From: Flavobacteria bacterium MS024-2A
GTDB lineage: Bacteria; Bacteroidota; Bacteroidia; Flavobacteriales; Flavobacteriaceae
Direction: 5' to 3'
Length of the DNA: 64,000 nt
Assembly (NCBI GenBank): GCA_905182305.1
Contig: CAJJBB010000010.1
Coordinates: forward strand, 157,400 to 221,399
Both the position numbers and the translations under genes were made by a program. The notes under the pieces are model-generated. The model saw only the letters and a list, made by a program, of their open reading frames with translations. It made no database searches and was not told the DNA's origin. The first letter of the stretch is position 1. Each line of letters begins with the position of its first letter. Positions 39,902 through 50,949 of this stretch are shown here, piece by piece.

Positions 39902-40216
39902 ATGGGAACTAAGATAAAAATTAAAAAAGGAGATACCGTTCGGGTTATCACAGGTTCACATAAAGGATCTGAAGGTACAGTAATGAGTATTTCCCGTGAA
40001 ATAAACAAAGCCATTGTGGAAGGTGTTAATATGATTAAAAAACACAACAAGCCCAATGCACAAAATCCACAAGGTGGAATAACAGAAAAAGAAGCACCTC
40101 TTCATATTTCTAATCTTTCCTTACTTACATCTGATGGTAAAACAACACGTGTAGGATATAGAGTAGAAGATGGATCTAAAGTACGTGTTGCTAAAAAAAC
40201 AGATGAAGTCGTTTAA
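39902..40216 (+). CDS. rplX: 50S ribosomal protein L24
   Basis: A 104-residue uL24 that initiates 50S assembly. The KOW motif [22 protein letters not shown], then the [29 protein letters not shown] block, match the family. Confidence 0.97.
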   Translation: MGTKIKIKKGDTVRVITGSHKGSEGTVMSISREINKAIVEGVNMIKKHNKPNAQNPQGGITEKEAPLHISNLSLLTSDGKTTRVGYRVEDGSKVRVAKKTDEVV

Positions 40217-40218
40217 TT

Positions 40219-40770
40219 ATGAGCTATATACCAAGACTTAAAAAAGAATATAACGATCGTATCGTTAGCACATTAAAAGATACCTTTAGCTACAAAAGCG
40301 TAATGCAAGTACCTAAACTCCAAAAAATAATACTCAGCCGAGGGGTGGGTGCAGCTGTATCTGACAAGAAATTAATTGATCACGCTGTTGATGAGTTAAC
40401 AATGATTACAGGTCAAAAAGCTGTATCAACACTATCTAAAAAAGATGTTGCAGCTTTTAAATTAAGAAAAGGAATGCCTATTGGCGCTAAAGTCACCTTA
40501 AGAGGTGAACGTATGTATGAGTTTTTAGATCGATTAGTTACTACTGCATTACCTCGAGTAAGAGATTTTCAGGGTATTAAAGCTACTGGTTTTGACGGTC
40601 GCGGAAACTATACCTTAGGTGTTACAGAACAAATCATCTTCCCAGAAATTGACATTGATAAAGTAAATCGTATTAATGGAATGGATATTACTTTTGTGAC
40701 TAGCGCTAATACTGATCAAGAAGCAAAATCATTACTAACCGAATTAGGAATCCCCTTTAAAAAGAATTAA
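40219..40770 (+). CDS. rplE: 50S ribosomal protein L5
   Basis: A 183-residue uL5 that binds 5S r[49 protein letters not shown], and [23 protein letters not shown] match. It follows rplX by 2 bases and precedes rpsN by 1. Confidence 0.98.
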   Translation: MSYIPRLKKEYNDRIVSTLKDTFSYKSVMQVPKLQKIILSRGVGAAVSDKKLIDHAVDELTMITGQKAVSTLSKKDVAAFKLRKGMPIGAKVTLRGERMYEFLDRLVTTALPRVRDFQGIKATGFDGRGNYTLGVTEQIIFPEIDIDKVNRINGMDITFVTSANTDQEAKSLLTELGIPFKKN

Positions 40771-40771
40771 T

Positions 40772-41041
40772 ATGGCTAAAGAATCCATGAAAGCACGTGA
40801 GGTTAAACGTGCAAAGACCGTTGCCAAGTATGCTGAAAAGCGTAAAGCACTTAAGGAAGCTGGAGACTATGATGCTCTTCAAAAACTTCCTCGCAATGCA
40901 TCACCCATCCGTATGCATAACCGTTGTAAATTAACGGGTAGACCAAAAGGATATATGCGTCAATTCGGGCTCTCTCGTGTTACATTTCGTGAAATGGCAA
41001 ACAAGGGCTTAATTCCTGGAGTAACAAAAGCCAGTTGGTAA
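40772..41041 (+). CDS. rpsN: 30S ribosomal protein S14 (zinc-free type)
   Basis: An 89-residue uS14. [35 protein letters not shown] is the core. Only one cysteine is present, so this is the long form that does not bind zinc. Normal length for that form. Confidence 0.97.
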   Translation: MAKESMKAREVKRAKTVAKYAEKRKALKEAGDYDALQKLPRNASPIRMHNRCKLTGRPKGYMRQFGLSRVTFREMANKGLIPGVTKASW

Positions 41042-41059
41042 CCTTATAGATAAAATATT

Positions 41060-41461
41060 ATGTTTACAGATCCTATTGCAGATTATTTAACACGAATTAG
41101 AAACGCTAACAGCGCCGGACATCGTGTAGTAGATATTCCCGCTTCAAATACTAAAAGAGATATCACAAAGATTCTTTTTGATCAAGGATATATCCTTAGT
41201 TATAAATTTGAAGAAACAGAAAACCACCAAGGCAACATTAAAATTGCATTGAAGTATGACAAGCTTACAAAAGAGCCTGTGATAAAAAAATTACAACGTA
41301 TTAGTACTCCTGGTTTACGAAAGTATTCTGGTTCAGATAATCTTCCACGGGTTTTGAATGGCTTAGGGATTTCAATTGTCTCAACCTCACATGGAGTAAT
41401 GACCGGGAAACAAGCTACCAAAGAAAATGTTGGTGGAGAATTAATTTGTTACGTACACTAA
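41060..41461 (+). CDS. rpsH: 30S ribosomal protein S8
   Basis: A 133-residue uS8, a primary 16S rRNA binder and in E. coli the repressor of the spc operon. MFTDPIADYLTRIRNANSAGH, RISTPGLRKYSGSDNLPRVLNGLGISIVSTSHGVMT are diagnostic. No S8-binding hairpin was identified upstream of rplE here. Confidence 0.98.
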   Translation: MFTDPIADYLTRIRNANSAGHRVVDIPASNTKRDITKILFDQGYILSYKFEETENHQGNIKIALKYDKLTKEPVIKKLQRISTPGLRKYSGSDNLPRVLNGLGISIVSTSHGVMTGKQATKENVGGELICYVH

Positions 41462-41478
41462 CAAAAACAGTATAAACA

Positions 41479-42021
41479 ATGTCAAGAATAGGAAACAATC
41501 CGATCTCAGTACCCGATGGAGTTGATATAGATATTCAACCTAAACTAGTCACCGTGAAAGGAAAACTTGGTGAGCTTACTCAAGAGTACAGTGAAGTAGA
41601 AATTAAAATGGAAGAAAACACAATATATGTTACTCGACCTTCCGAAAAGAAATCTGTTAAAGCTAAACACGGCCTATATCGTGCTCTTATCTTCAATATG
41701 ATTGAAGGTGTAACTAAAGGTTTTACAAAAGAATTAGAACTAGTTGGAGTAGGATATAGAGCAAGTAATCAAGGTCAAAAATTAGATTTAGCTCTTGGAT
41801 TTTCACACAACATTTTAATTGATATTGCTCCTGAAGTAAAAGTAGAAACAGTTTCTGATAAAGGAAAGAATCCACTTATTAAGCTTACTTCACATGATAA
41901 ACAATTAGTTGGGTACATAGCTTCTAAAATTCGTTCTTTCAGAAGACCAGAACCATACAAAGGAAAAGGAGTCAAATATGTAGGCGAACAGATCCGAAGA
42001 AAAGCAGGTAAATCAGCATAA
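41479..42021 (+). CDS. rplF: 50S ribosomal protein L6
   Basis: A 180-residue uL6 near the factor-binding site. MSRIGNNPISVPDGVDIDI, LELVGVGYRASNQGQKLDLALGFSH and FRRPEPYKGKGVKYVGEQIRRKAGK match the family. Confidence 0.98.
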   Translation: MSRIGNNPISVPDGVDIDIQPKLVTVKGKLGELTQEYSEVEIKMEENTIYVTRPSEKKSVKAKHGLYRALIFNMIEGVTKGFTKELELVGVGYRASNQGQKLDLALGFSHNILIDIAPEVKVETVSDKGKNPLIKLTSHDKQLVGYIASKIRSFRRPEPYKGKGVKYVGEQIRRKAGKSA

Positions 42022-42030
42022 TATAAAACC

Positions 42031-42387
42031 ATGGGTTTAACAAAATTAGATCGTAGAAATAGAATTCGTAGAAGAATTCGTAAAATCATTAACGGCACAT
42101 CGTCTCAACCTCGTATGTCTGTTTATAGAAGCAATAAAGAAATTTATGCACAACTTATAGATGACTTAACAGGAAAGACCATTGCAGCAGCTTCTTCAAG
42201 AGATAAAGAAATTGTAGACGCTAAATCTACCAAAATAGAAGTAGCAGCAAATGTTGGAAAACGGATTGGTGCTATAGCTAAAAAGGCAGGAATCACTGAA
42301 GTTAAATTTGACCGAGGAGGCTATTTATATCATGGAAGAGTAAAAGCTCTTGCAGATGGTGCTCGTGAAGGTGGATTAAAATTTTAA
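42031..42387 (+). CDS. rplR: 50S ribosomal protein L18
   Basis: A 118-residue uL18, a 5S rRNA binder. [35 protein letters not shown] core ([20 protein letters not shown]), and [24 protein letters not shown] at the end, are diagnostic. Confidence 0.97.
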   Translation: MGLTKLDRRNRIRRRIRKIINGTSSQPRMSVYRSNKEIYAQLIDDLTGKTIAAASSRDKEIVDAKSTKIEVAANVGKRIGAIAKKAGITEVKFDRGGYLYHGRVKALADGAREGGLKF

Positions 42388-42394
42388 TTAGAAT

Positions 42395-42919
42395 ATGTAT
42401 CAAGATTATAAAAACGTAGAATTAGTAAAACCTGCAGGGTTAGACTTAAAAGATCGCCTTGTTGGCGTTCAACGAGTAACGAAAGTTACTAAAGGTGGAC
42501 GTGCTTTTGGTTTTTCTGCCATTGTGGTAGTGGGCGATGAAAATGGAGTTGTTGGACAAGGTCTAGGAAAATCCAAAGAGGTCGCTGAAGCAATTGCAAA
42601 AGCGATTGAAGACGCTAAGAAAAACTTGGTTCGTATCCCTATTAACAAAGGAACGTTACCTCATGAGCAAAAAGGAAAGTATGGTGGAGCACGTGTGTTT
42701 TTGAAGCCTGCATCTGAAGGTACGGGAGTAATAGCTGGAGGTGCTGTTCGTGCTGTATTAGAGGCAGCGGGAGTTCACAATATACTCTCTAAATCACAAG
42801 GTTCATCAAACCCCCACAACGTTGTAAAAGCAACTTTCGATGCATTATTACAATTGCGTAATCCACAACGTATTGCGGAACAAAGAGGAATTTCATTAGA
42901 CAAAGTCTTTAACGGATAA
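42395..42919 (+). CDS. rpsE: 30S ribosomal protein S5
   Basis: A 174-residue uS5 involved in decoding accuracy. [53 protein letters not shown] and [32 protein letters not shown] match. Confidence 0.98.
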   Translation: MYQDYKNVELVKPAGLDLKDRLVGVQRVTKVTKGGRAFGFSAIVVVGDENGVVGQGLGKSKEVAEAIAKAIEDAKKNLVRIPINKGTLPHEQKGKYGGARVFLKPASEGTGVIAGGAVRAVLEAAGVHNILSKSQGSSNPHNVVKATFDALLQLRNPQRIAEQRGISLDKVFNG

Positions 42920-42930
42920 GCGAATTAGTC

Positions 42931-43110
42931 ATGTCACAGATAAAAGTAAAACAAGTAAAAAGTACTATAAAGCGTATACAAAATCAAAAGCGTACTCTTG
43001 AAGCATTAGGTCTAAGGGGTATAGGTAAAGAAGTTATACATGAGTCAACCCCAAATATTTTGGGAATGATCGCTAAAGTTCAACATTTGGTAATAGTTAC
43101 CAAATTATAA
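42931..43110 (+). CDS. rpmD: 50S ribosomal protein L30
   Basis: A 59-residue uL30 between rpsE and rplO, as expected for the spc operon. It reads MSQIKVKQVKSTIKRIQNQ, followed by RTLEALGLRGIGKEVIHE and a hydrophobic end (VQHLVIVTKL). ATG at 42931, TAA at 43108-43110, with gaps of 11 and 9 bases to its neighbours. Confidence 0.97.
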   Translation: MSQIKVKQVKSTIKRIQNQKRTLEALGLRGIGKEVIHESTPNILGMIAKVQHLVIVTKL

Positions 43111-43119
43111 AAAACCATT

Positions 43120-43572
43120 ATGAGTTTAGAAAATCTAACCCCTGCATCGGGATCAACAAAATCTGCTGGAAAACGTTTAGGAAGAGGACAAGCCTCTGGA
43201 AAAGGTGGGACTGCAGCCCGTGGTCATAACGGCCAAAAATCTCGTTCAGGATATTCAAGAAAAATAGGTTTCGAAGGTGGGCAAATGCCATTACAACGGC
43301 GTGTTCCTAAATTTGGATTTAAAAATATAAACCGAAAAGAATACCGTGCAGTTAATATAGATACTGTTCAAGATTTATTGACAGATAAAAAAGTCCTTAA
43401 AGAATTAACAATAGAATTACTTATTGAACTCCGTCTCGCTCATCCAAATGATCTTGTTAAAATTTTAGGTAGAGGCAAATTAGATAGCCCAATAAAAGTA
43501 ACTGCACATAAATTTTCAGCCTCAGCTAAAGCTGCTATTGAAGCTGCTGGAGGAGAAGCTGTAACCGTTTAA
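43120..43572 (+). CDS. rplO: 50S ribosomal protein L15
   Basis: A 150-residue uL15. The Gly-rich N-terminus (KRLGRGQASGKGGTAARGHNGQKSRSG), GFEGGQMPLQRRVPKFGFKN and the C-terminal AHKFSASAKAAIEAAGG match the family. It precedes secY by 11 bases. Confidence 0.97.
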   Translation: MSLENLTPASGSTKSAGKRLGRGQASGKGGTAARGHNGQKSRSGYSRKIGFEGGQMPLQRRVPKFGFKNINRKEYRAVNIDTVQDLLTDKKVLKELTIELLIELRLAHPNDLVKILGRGKLDSPIKVTAHKFSASAKAAIEAAGGEAVTV

Positions 43573-43583
43573 TTTAATTCCGA

Positions 43584-44936
43584 ATGAGAAAAGTTTTAGA
43601 AACACTTTATAACATTTATAAAATAGAAGAATTACGTGATCGTGTTATTCTTACATTAGGGATGTTATTAGTCTACCGCCTTGGTGCTCAAGTAGTATTA
43701 CCAGGAATTGACCCTGTTCAATTAGCAGCGTTGAGTTCTCGTACAGATGGAGGTGGTCTATTAGGAATTTTAAATGCTTTTACAGGAGGTGCATTTGCTA
43801 ATGCGTCAGTATTTGCTTTAGGAATTATGCCTTACATATCAGCATCTATTGTTGTTCAGTTAATGGGAATTGGGGTTCCATATCTTCAAAAACTTCAAAA
43901 AGAAGGTGAAAGTGGTCGAAAAAAAGTTAACCAGATTACACGCTGGTTAACTATTTTAATATGCATTGTACAAGCACCAGCTTATTTATATGGATTAAGT
44001 GCTTTGGGTGTTCCTGAAAGTGCTTTTATTTTAGGTAAAGGTCCTTTGTTCATCATTTCGTCTGTAATTATTCTTGTTACCGGAACTATTTTTGCTATGT
44101 GGTTGGGAGAAAAAATTACAGATAAAGGAATTGGTAATGGTATATCACTTTTGATTATGGTTGGTATTATTGCGACACTTCCTTTATCATTTACTCAAGA
44201 ATTTGTTTCAAGAGTATCTGAAAATAATGGTGGACCAATGTTAATTCTTATTGAGTTAGTATTATGGATTGTTATCATACTTCTTTCCATACTATTAACA
44301 CTTGCTGTAAGAAGAATACCTGTGCAATACGCAAGGCGTGCTGCCGGTGGTGAGACTTCAGACCGATCTGTTTATGGATCACGTCAATACATTCCTCTTA
44401 AGCTAAACGCTTCTGGTGTAATGCCTATTATTTTTGCACAAGCAATGATGTTTGCACCTGCCGCTTTAGGAGGTGCCTTAGGTGATTCAGATTCAGGACA
44501 ATGGTTACAAACTAATTTCTCAGATATTTTCGGTTTATGGTATAACATTTTATTTGCTGTACTTATTATTATTTTCACTTATTTTTATACAGCAATTACG
44601 GTCCCTACTAATAAAATGTCAGATGACCTAAAACGTAGTGGAGGATTTGTTCCGGGTATTCGTCCTGGAAATGAAACTTCAGAATATTTAGATACTGTAA
44701 TGTCACATATTACATTTCCCGGATCTTTATTTTTAGCAGGAATCGCAATCTTTCCTGCAATCGTGGTTAAATTAATAGGAATTCAACAAGGATGGGCATT
44801 ATTTTTCGGAGGTACTTCACTTTTAATTATGGTAGGGGTAGCAATCGATACCATCCAGCAAGTAAATTCGTATCTGTTAAATAGACATTATGACGGTTTA
44901 ATGAAAACTGGAAAAACACGCAGAAACGCAAATTAA
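43584..44936 (+). CDS. secY: Protein translocase subunit SecY
   Basis: A 450-residue, ten-helix channel of the general secretion system in the inner membrane. TLGMLLVYRLGAQVVLPGID, ALGIMPYISASIVVQLMGIGVPYLQKLQKEGE (helix 2 and its cytosolic edge), GNGISLLIMVGI and PLKLNASGVMPIIFAQAMM are SecY hallmarks. It is followed 3 bases later by infA, without the adk or map genes that many bacteria carry at this point. Confidence 0.98.
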   Translation: MRKVLETLYNIYKIEELRDRVILTLGMLLVYRLGAQVVLPGIDPVQLAALSSRTDGGGLLGILNAFTGGAFANASVFALGIMPYISASIVVQLMGIGVPYLQKLQKEGESGRKKVNQITRWLTILICIVQAPAYLYGLSALGVPESAFILGKGPLFIISSVIILVTGTIFAMWLGEKITDKGIGNGISLLIMVGIIATLPLSFTQEFVSRVSENNGGPMLILIELVLWIVIILLSILLTLAVRRIPVQYARRAAGGETSDRSVYGSRQYIPLKLNASGVMPIIFAQAMMFAPAALGGALGDSDSGQWLQTNFSDIFGLWYNILFAVLIIIFTYFYTAITVPTNKMSDDLKRSGGFVPGIRPGNETSEYLDTVMSHITFPGSLFLAGIAIFPAIVVKLIGIQQGWALFFGGTSLLIMVGVAIDTIQQVNSYLLNRHYDGLMKTGKTRRNAN

Positions 44937-44939
44937 TAT

Positions 44940-45155
44940 ATGGCTAAACAAGCAGCAATAGAACAAGAGGGTACCATTATCGAAGCATTATCAAATGCGA
45001 TGTTTAGAGTAGAACTAGAAAATGGACACGTAGTAACCGCACATATTTCGGGTAAGATGCGATTACATTATATTAAATTATTACCTGGAGATAAAGTGAA
45101 ATTAGAAATGAGTCCTTACGATTTAAGTAAAGCAAGGATAACCTTTAGATTTTAA
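44940..45155 (+). CDS. infA: Translation initiation factor IF-1
   Basis: A 71-residue OB-fold protein that binds the 30S A site. [46 protein letters not shown] and the end [14 protein letters not shown] are diagnostic. Complete. Confidence 0.98.
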   Translation: MAKQAAIEQEGTIIEALSNAMFRVELENGHVVTAHISGKMRLHYIKLLPGDKVKLEMSPYDLSKARITFRF

Positions 45156-45164
45156 AGTATAGAT

Positions 45165-45281
45165 ATGAAAGTAAGAGCATCAATAAAGAAACGCAGTGTA
45201 GACTGTCAGATTGTAAGACGTAAAGGACGTCTTTATGTTATCAATAAGAAAAATCCTAGATTCAAACAAAGACAAGGTTAA
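45165..45281 (+). CDS. rpmJ: 50S ribosomal protein L36 (zinc-free type)
   Basis: A 38-residue bL36 starting at ATG 45165. [19 protein letters not shown] is followed by [19 protein letters not shown]. Only one cysteine is left of the zinc-binding set, and the usual HKQRQG histidine is phenylalanine. It is therefore the zinc-independent form. Gap to infA 9 bases, to rpsM 3 bases. Confidence 0.97.
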   Translation: MKVRASIKKRSVDCQIVRRKGRLYVINKKNPRFKQRQG

Positions 45282-45284
45282 ATT

Positions 45285-45659
45285 ATGGCTAGAATATCAG
45301 GAGTAGACATTCCCAAGCAAAAAAGAGGAGTTATTTCACTTACATACATTTTCGGTATCGGTAGAAGCCGTGCTCAAAATATTTTGGAATCCGCCAAGGT
45401 TGACGAAAACAAGAAAGTAGCTGACTGGACAGATGACGAAACAGGTCGTATTCGTGATGCTGTTAGTAGTTTCAAAATTGAAGGTGAGTTACGTTCAGAA
45501 GTTCAACTAAACATCAAACGTTTAATGGATATTGGTTGTTACAGAGGAATTCGTCACAGGGTGGGACTTCCTTTAAGAGGACAACGTACAAAAAACAACT
45601 CTCGTACTCGTAAAGGGAAACGAAAGACTGTGGCAAATAAAAAGAAAGCAACTAAATAA
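45285..45659 (+). CDS. rpsM: 30S ribosomal protein S13
   Basis: A 124-residue uS13 contacting the 50S subunit and P-site t[33 protein letters not shown] and [29 protein letters not shown] match. Normal length; starts the alpha-operon block. Confidence 0.98.
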   Translation: MARISGVDIPKQKRGVISLTYIFGIGRSRAQNILESAKVDENKKVADWTDDETGRIRDAVSSFKIEGELRSEVQLNIKRLMDIGCYRGIRHRVGLPLRGQRTKNNSRTRKGKRKTVANKKKATK

Positions 45660-45671
45660 TGGTTTGTAATT

Positions 45672-46055
45672 ATGGCTAAAACAGCAAGTAAGAAAAGAAA
45701 AGTAATAGTAGAATCTATTGGAGAAGCTCACGTAACAGCTTCATTCAATAATATCATCATCTCACTGACAAATGCTAAAGGAGAAGTTATTTCTTGGTCA
45801 TCTGCAGGAAAGATGGGCTTTAGAGGTTCTAAAAAGAACACCCCTTACGCAGCACAAACTGCTGCAGAGGATTGTGCTAAAGTAGCTCAAGAAGCTGGAT
45901 TACGTAAAGTAAAAGTATTTGTAAAGGGACCAGGAAATGGACGTGAATCGGCTATTCGTACCCTCCATAATAATGGAATTGAAGTAATCGAAATTATTGA
46001 CGTTACCCCACTACCACATAATGGATGTAGACCTCCCAAACGAAGAAGAGTATAA
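45672..46055 (+). CDS. rpsK: 30S ribosomal protein S11
   Basis: A 127-residue uS11 on the platform. [44 protein letters not shown] and [23 protein letters not shown] are diagnostic. An unusually long 84-base gap follows before rpsD. Confidence 0.98.
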   Translation: MAKTASKKRKVIVESIGEAHVTASFNNIIISLTNAKGEVISWSSAGKMGFRGSKKNTPYAAQTAAEDCAKVAQEAGLRKVKVFVKGPGNGRESAIRTLHNNGIEVIEIIDVTPLPHNGCRPPKRRRV

Positions 46056-46139
46056 TTAATTAATATCGAGAGTTAATATTACGCTATCGAAGGAAATGAC
46101 CTTAATTCATAGCAATTAATTCCACTAAAAACCAAAAAA
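46056..46139 (+). promoter_or_regulatory. Long leader before rpsD
   Basis: All other gaps in the 32-gene cluster are at most about 51 bases, and most are below 25. This one is 84 and contains palindromic AT-rich sequence (TTAATTAATAT near 46056 and TTAATATTA at 46073-46081). In E. coli S4 represses the alpha operon. A similar S4-responsive leader here is possible but not shown. Confidence 0.3.
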
Positions 46140-46745
46140 ATGGCAAGATATACTGGTCCAAAAACTAAAATTGCTCGAAAATTTGGCGAGCCTATTTTCG
46201 GAGATGATAAATCTTTCGAAAAAAGAAACTATCCTCCTGGGCAACATGGAAACGCTAGACGTCGAGGGAAAAAATCTGAATATGCGGTTCAGCTTATGGA
46301 AAAACAGAAAGCTAAATTTACATACGGCATTTTAGAGCGTCAATTTCGTAATCTTTTTGAAAAAGCAAGTCGCAGTAAAGGAGTTACTGGTGAAGCCCTA
46401 CTTCAATTATGTGAATCTCGTTTAGACAATGTTGTTTTTCGTTTAGGTTTATCTCCTACAAGAAGTGGTGCTCGTCAACTAGTATCTCATCGTCATATTA
46501 CAATAAACGGATCTATTTTAAACATTCCTTCTTATCAAGTGAAAGTTGGAGATATTATTGGAGTTCGTGAAAAATCAAAATCCCTTAATATTATTGTTGA
46601 GGCTAAAGGAAAAGACGTATCAGCTTACGAATGGTTAAGCTGGAACAAGGATCAATTACAAGGTACTTTTATAACAGTTCCTGAACGTCTCCAAATACCA
46701 GAGAATATCAAAGAACAGTTAATAGTAGAATTATATTCTAAATAA
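46140..46745 (+). CDS. rpsD: 30S ribosomal protein S4
   Basis: A 201-residue uS4, a primary 16S binder. [42 protein letters not shown] and the S4 RNA-binding domain [31 protein letters not shown] match. It stands in the rpsK-rpsD-rpoA position of the alpha operon. Confidence 0.98.
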   Translation: MARYTGPKTKIARKFGEPIFGDDKSFEKRNYPPGQHGNARRRGKKSEYAVQLMEKQKAKFTYGILERQFRNLFEKASRSKGVTGEALLQLCESRLDNVVFRLGLSPTRSGARQLVSHRHITINGSILNIPSYQVKVGDIIGVREKSKSLNIIVEAKGKDVSAYEWLSWNKDQLQGTFITVPERLQIPENIKEQLIVELYSK

Positions 46746-46762
46746 GCAAAAGAAAACATATT

Positions 46763-47755
46763 ATGGCAATATTGAATTTTCAAAAACCAGATAAAGTAAT
46801 TATGATCGATTCATCCGAATTCGAAGGCAAATTTGAATTTCGCCCTCTCGAGCCAGGATACGGATTGACTGTTGGAAATGCATTAAGACGTGTGCTATTA
46901 TCGTCTTTAGAAGGTTTCGCAATTACTTCTGTTAAAATGGATAACGTAGAACACGAATTCTCTACCATTTCTGGAGTAGTTGAAGACGTAACTGAAATCA
47001 TTTTAAATCTTAAACAAATACGTTTTAAGCGTCAAATTGAAGAAACAGATGAAGAAAAAGTAATCATTACAATTGGCGGTCAAGACCAGCTAAAAGCAGC
47101 TGACTTACAAAAGTTCATTTCAGGGTTTCAAGTTTTAAATCCTGATTTAATAATTTGTAACCTTGAAAAAAGTGTACAATTAAATATGGAGATCACCATT
47201 GAAAAAGGTCGTGGTTATGTTCCCGCAGAGGAAAATAAAAATTCTAATGCTGACCTAGGAGTGATTGCAATTGATTCTATTTTTACACCAATAAAAAATG
47301 TAAAATATAACATTGAAAACTTTCGAGTAGAGCAAAAGACTGATTATGAGAAGCTAGTCTTTGAAATAATTACTGACGGTTCTATTCACCCAAAAGATGC
47401 ACTTACCGAAGCTGCAAAAACATTGATTCATCACTTTTTATTATTTTCTGATGAGCGAATTACACTTGAAGCAGATGAGATTGCTCAAACGGAAACTTAT
47501 GATGAAGAGTCTCTGCATATGCGCCAATTATTAAAAACGAGACTTGTAGATATGGACTTATCTGTGCGTGCATTAAATTGTTTAAAAGCCGCAGAAGTCG
47601 AAACACTTGGAGATTTAGTTTCTTTCAATAAAAATGATTTAATGAAGTTTCGAAACTTTGGTAAAAAATCATTGACTGAGTTAGAAGAATTGGTTGTATT
47701 AAAAGGACTTTCTTTTGGAATGGACCTTGCCAAATACAAACTAGATAAGGATTAA
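46763..47755 (+). CDS. rpoA: RNA polymerase subunit alpha
   Basis: A 330-residue scaffold subunit of RNA polymerase. The N-terminal domain has [35 protein letters not shown] and the dimer interface; the C-terminal domain starts at [64 protein letters not shown] sequence (helix-hairpin-helix). Complete and of normal length. Confidence 0.98.
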   Translation: MAILNFQKPDKVIMIDSSEFEGKFEFRPLEPGYGLTVGNALRRVLLSSLEGFAITSVKMDNVEHEFSTISGVVEDVTEIILNLKQIRFKRQIEETDEEKVIITIGGQDQLKAADLQKFISGFQVLNPDLIICNLEKSVQLNMEITIEKGRGYVPAEENKNSNADLGVIAIDSIFTPIKNVKYNIENFRVEQKTDYEKLVFEIITDGSIHPKDALTEAAKTLIHHFLLFSDERITLEADEIAQTETYDEESLHMRQLLKTRLVDMDLSVRALNCLKAAEVETLGDLVSFNKNDLMKFRNFGKKSLTELEELVVLKGLSFGMDLAKYKLDKD

Positions 47756-47777
47756 TTCACATTTTTAAAGAAGAAAA

Positions 47778-48311
47778 ATGAGACACGGAAAAAAAGTAAT
47801 GCATTTAGGGCGTAAAACTGCTCATAGAAAATCAATGCTATCTAATATGGCTTGTTCATTAATTGAACACAAACGTATCAATACGACTGTAACTAAAGCA
47901 AAAGCTCTGAAGCAATTTGTGGAACCTATTATCACTAAAGCTAAGTCTGACTCTACTCACAATAGAAGGTTAGTATTTAGTTCACTTCGTGATAAAGAAA
48001 CAGTTACAGAATTATTTAGAGATGTTGCTACAAAAGTTGGTGATCGCCCTGGAGGATATACACGTATTATTAAGTTAGGAAATAGATTAGGTGATAATGC
48101 GTCTATGGCAATGATTGAGCTTGTAGATTATAACGAAGTATATAAATCTGAAGCTTCAGAAAAAAAGAAAACACGTCGACGTGGTGGAAAAGCTAAAACT
48201 ATAGCTAATGAAACTGTAATAGAAGTTAAGGAAGAGACAGCACCAGTTGTGGATAAAGCTACTCCTCAAATTGACATAAAAAATAATGAGGATACTGAAG
48301 ATGCAAAATAA
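47778..48311 (+). CDS. rplQ: 50S ribosomal protein L17 with C-terminal extension
   Basis: A 177-residue bL17. The core (1-120) has [52 protein letters not shown] and [23 protein letters not shown] 50-residue tail follows, first basic ([12 protein letters not shown]) and then acidic, ending NNEDTEDAK. Extensions like this are common in Bacteroidetes. It closes the 32-gene cluster and is followed by a strong terminator. Confidence 0.97.
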   Translation: MRHGKKVMHLGRKTAHRKSMLSNMACSLIEHKRINTTVTKAKALKQFVEPIITKAKSDSTHNRRLVFSSLRDKETVTELFRDVATKVGDRPGGYTRIIKLGNRLGDNASMAMIELVDYNEVYKSEASEKKKTRRRGGKAKTIANETVIEVKEETAPVVDKATPQIDIKNNEDTEDAK

Positions 48312-48344
48312 TTTAATTCATATTCTTATTTTTTCTTAATACAT

Positions 48345-48378
48345 AAAAGGATAAACGTTTTAGTTTATCCTTTTTTTT
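48345..48378 (+). terminator. Intrinsic terminator of the ribosomal cluster
   Basis: AAAAGGATAAAC (48345-48356) pairs with GTTTATCC plus the following Ts around the loop GTTTTA, and eight Ts end it (48371-48378). It lies 34 bases after the rplQ stop. Confidence 0.85.
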
Positions 48379-48400
48379 GATTTATTTTGTAATTAAAATC

Positions 48401-49504
48401 ATGGAATACAGATTTAGAAAAGAAGCTTTTGTTCTACTTGCAGATGGCACCCAATTTTTTGGTAAATCCATTGGTATCGAAGGGAGTGCTTTTGGTGAAA
48501 TATGTTTTAATACTGGAATGACCGGTTATCAAGAAATATTTACAGATCCTTCATATTTTGGACAGTTAATGGTCACAACCAACACTCATGTTGGGAATTA
48601 TGGAATTTTAGAAGAAGAATCACAATCTGAACATATTTCTATTGCAGGTTTAATATGTAAAGATTTTAGTTTTAATTTTTCTAGACCTGGAGGACATGAA
48701 TCTCTATTTAATTATTTAGAAAAAAATAAATTGGTCACTATATCAGATGTCGATACCAGGGCTTTAGTTAACTACATAAGAGAAAACGGAGCTATGAATG
48801 CCGTGATCTCAACCGAAATAGAACTTAAAGAAGAATTACTCAAAGAGCTTGCAGCTGCTCCAAATATGAATGGACTTGAGCTTGCTTCCAAAGTTTCAAC
48901 TAAAAAACCCTACACTGTGGGTAATCCTGATGCAGAAATCAAGATATCTGCTTTAGATCTTGGGATTAAGAAAAATATTTTACACAATATGGTTGCTCGT
49001 GGAATGTATGTAAAAGTATTTCCATACGATGCTTCTTTTGAAACAATGGAATCATTTAAGCCAGATGGTTATTTTATATCCAATGGTCCTGGTGATCCGG
49101 AGCCTTTGAAGCAAGTTCAAGAAGTAGCTAGAATTATTATAGAAAAAAACAAACCTTTGTTTGGCATCTGTTTGGGACATCAAGTAATTGCGTTAGCAAA
49201 TGGAATTTCTACTTTTAAAATGTTTAATGGCCATAGAGGTATTAATCATCCAGTGAAGAATTTAATAACAGGAAAAGGAGAAATTACTTCACAAAATCAT
49301 GGATTTACTGTAGATATTGAAGCTGCAAAAGCTCATCCTGATATAGAGATAACACACGTGCATTTAAATGATCAAACCCTTGCAGGACTTCGTATGAGAA
49401 GCAAAAATTGTTTTTCTGTACAATACCATCCTGAAGCAGGACCAGGACCAAACGATGCAACCTACCTGTTTGATGTTTTTAAAGAAAATATTATTAAATC
49501 ATAA
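48401..49504 (+). CDS. carA: Carbamoyl-phosphate synthase small subunit
   Basis: Glutamine amidohydrolase subunit that supplies ammonia for carbamoyl phosphate in pyrimidine and arginine synthesis. The 367 residues contain FNTGMTGYQEIFTDPSYFGQ, the GATase core PLFGICLGHQVIALANG with the catalytic Cys, and the His/Glu pair in YHPEAGPGP. I start at ATG 48401; an earlier TTG at 48377 falls in the terminator T-run. carB is not adjacent. It is followed by eno, as in other flavobacteria. Confidence 0.96.
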   Translation: MEYRFRKEAFVLLADGTQFFGKSIGIEGSAFGEICFNTGMTGYQEIFTDPSYFGQLMVTTNTHVGNYGILEEESQSEHISIAGLICKDFSFNFSRPGGHESLFNYLEKNKLVTISDVDTRALVNYIRENGAMNAVISTEIELKEELLKELAAAPNMNGLELASKVSTKKPYTVGNPDAEIKISALDLGIKKNILHNMVARGMYVKVFPYDASFETMESFKPDGYFISNGPGDPEPLKQVQEVARIIIEKNKPLFGICLGHQVIALANGISTFKMFNGHRGINHPVKNLITGKGEITSQNHGFTVDIEAAKAHPDIEITHVHLNDQTLAGLRMRSKNCFSVQYHPEAGPGPNDATYLFDVFKENIIKS

Positions 49505-49529
49505 CTTTTTTAAATCTAAAATAATTTAA

Positions 49530-50822
<1,293 letters not shown>

Positions 50823-50949
50823 GGTTAATACAATTGAATAGTTACGTTCTTCCTTTACAAGAAGATAAGAATGTGAATCTATAATAAAAGACTAAAGTCT
50901 TAAGGAATATAGTATTACCTGCTATAGAATTTAATATAAAACTAAGAAT

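Noticed and set aside
50888..50901. AAGACT-AA-AGTCTT palindrome upstream of gltA
   Set aside because: Six base pairs with a two-base loop; too short to claim an operator or terminator without more copies.
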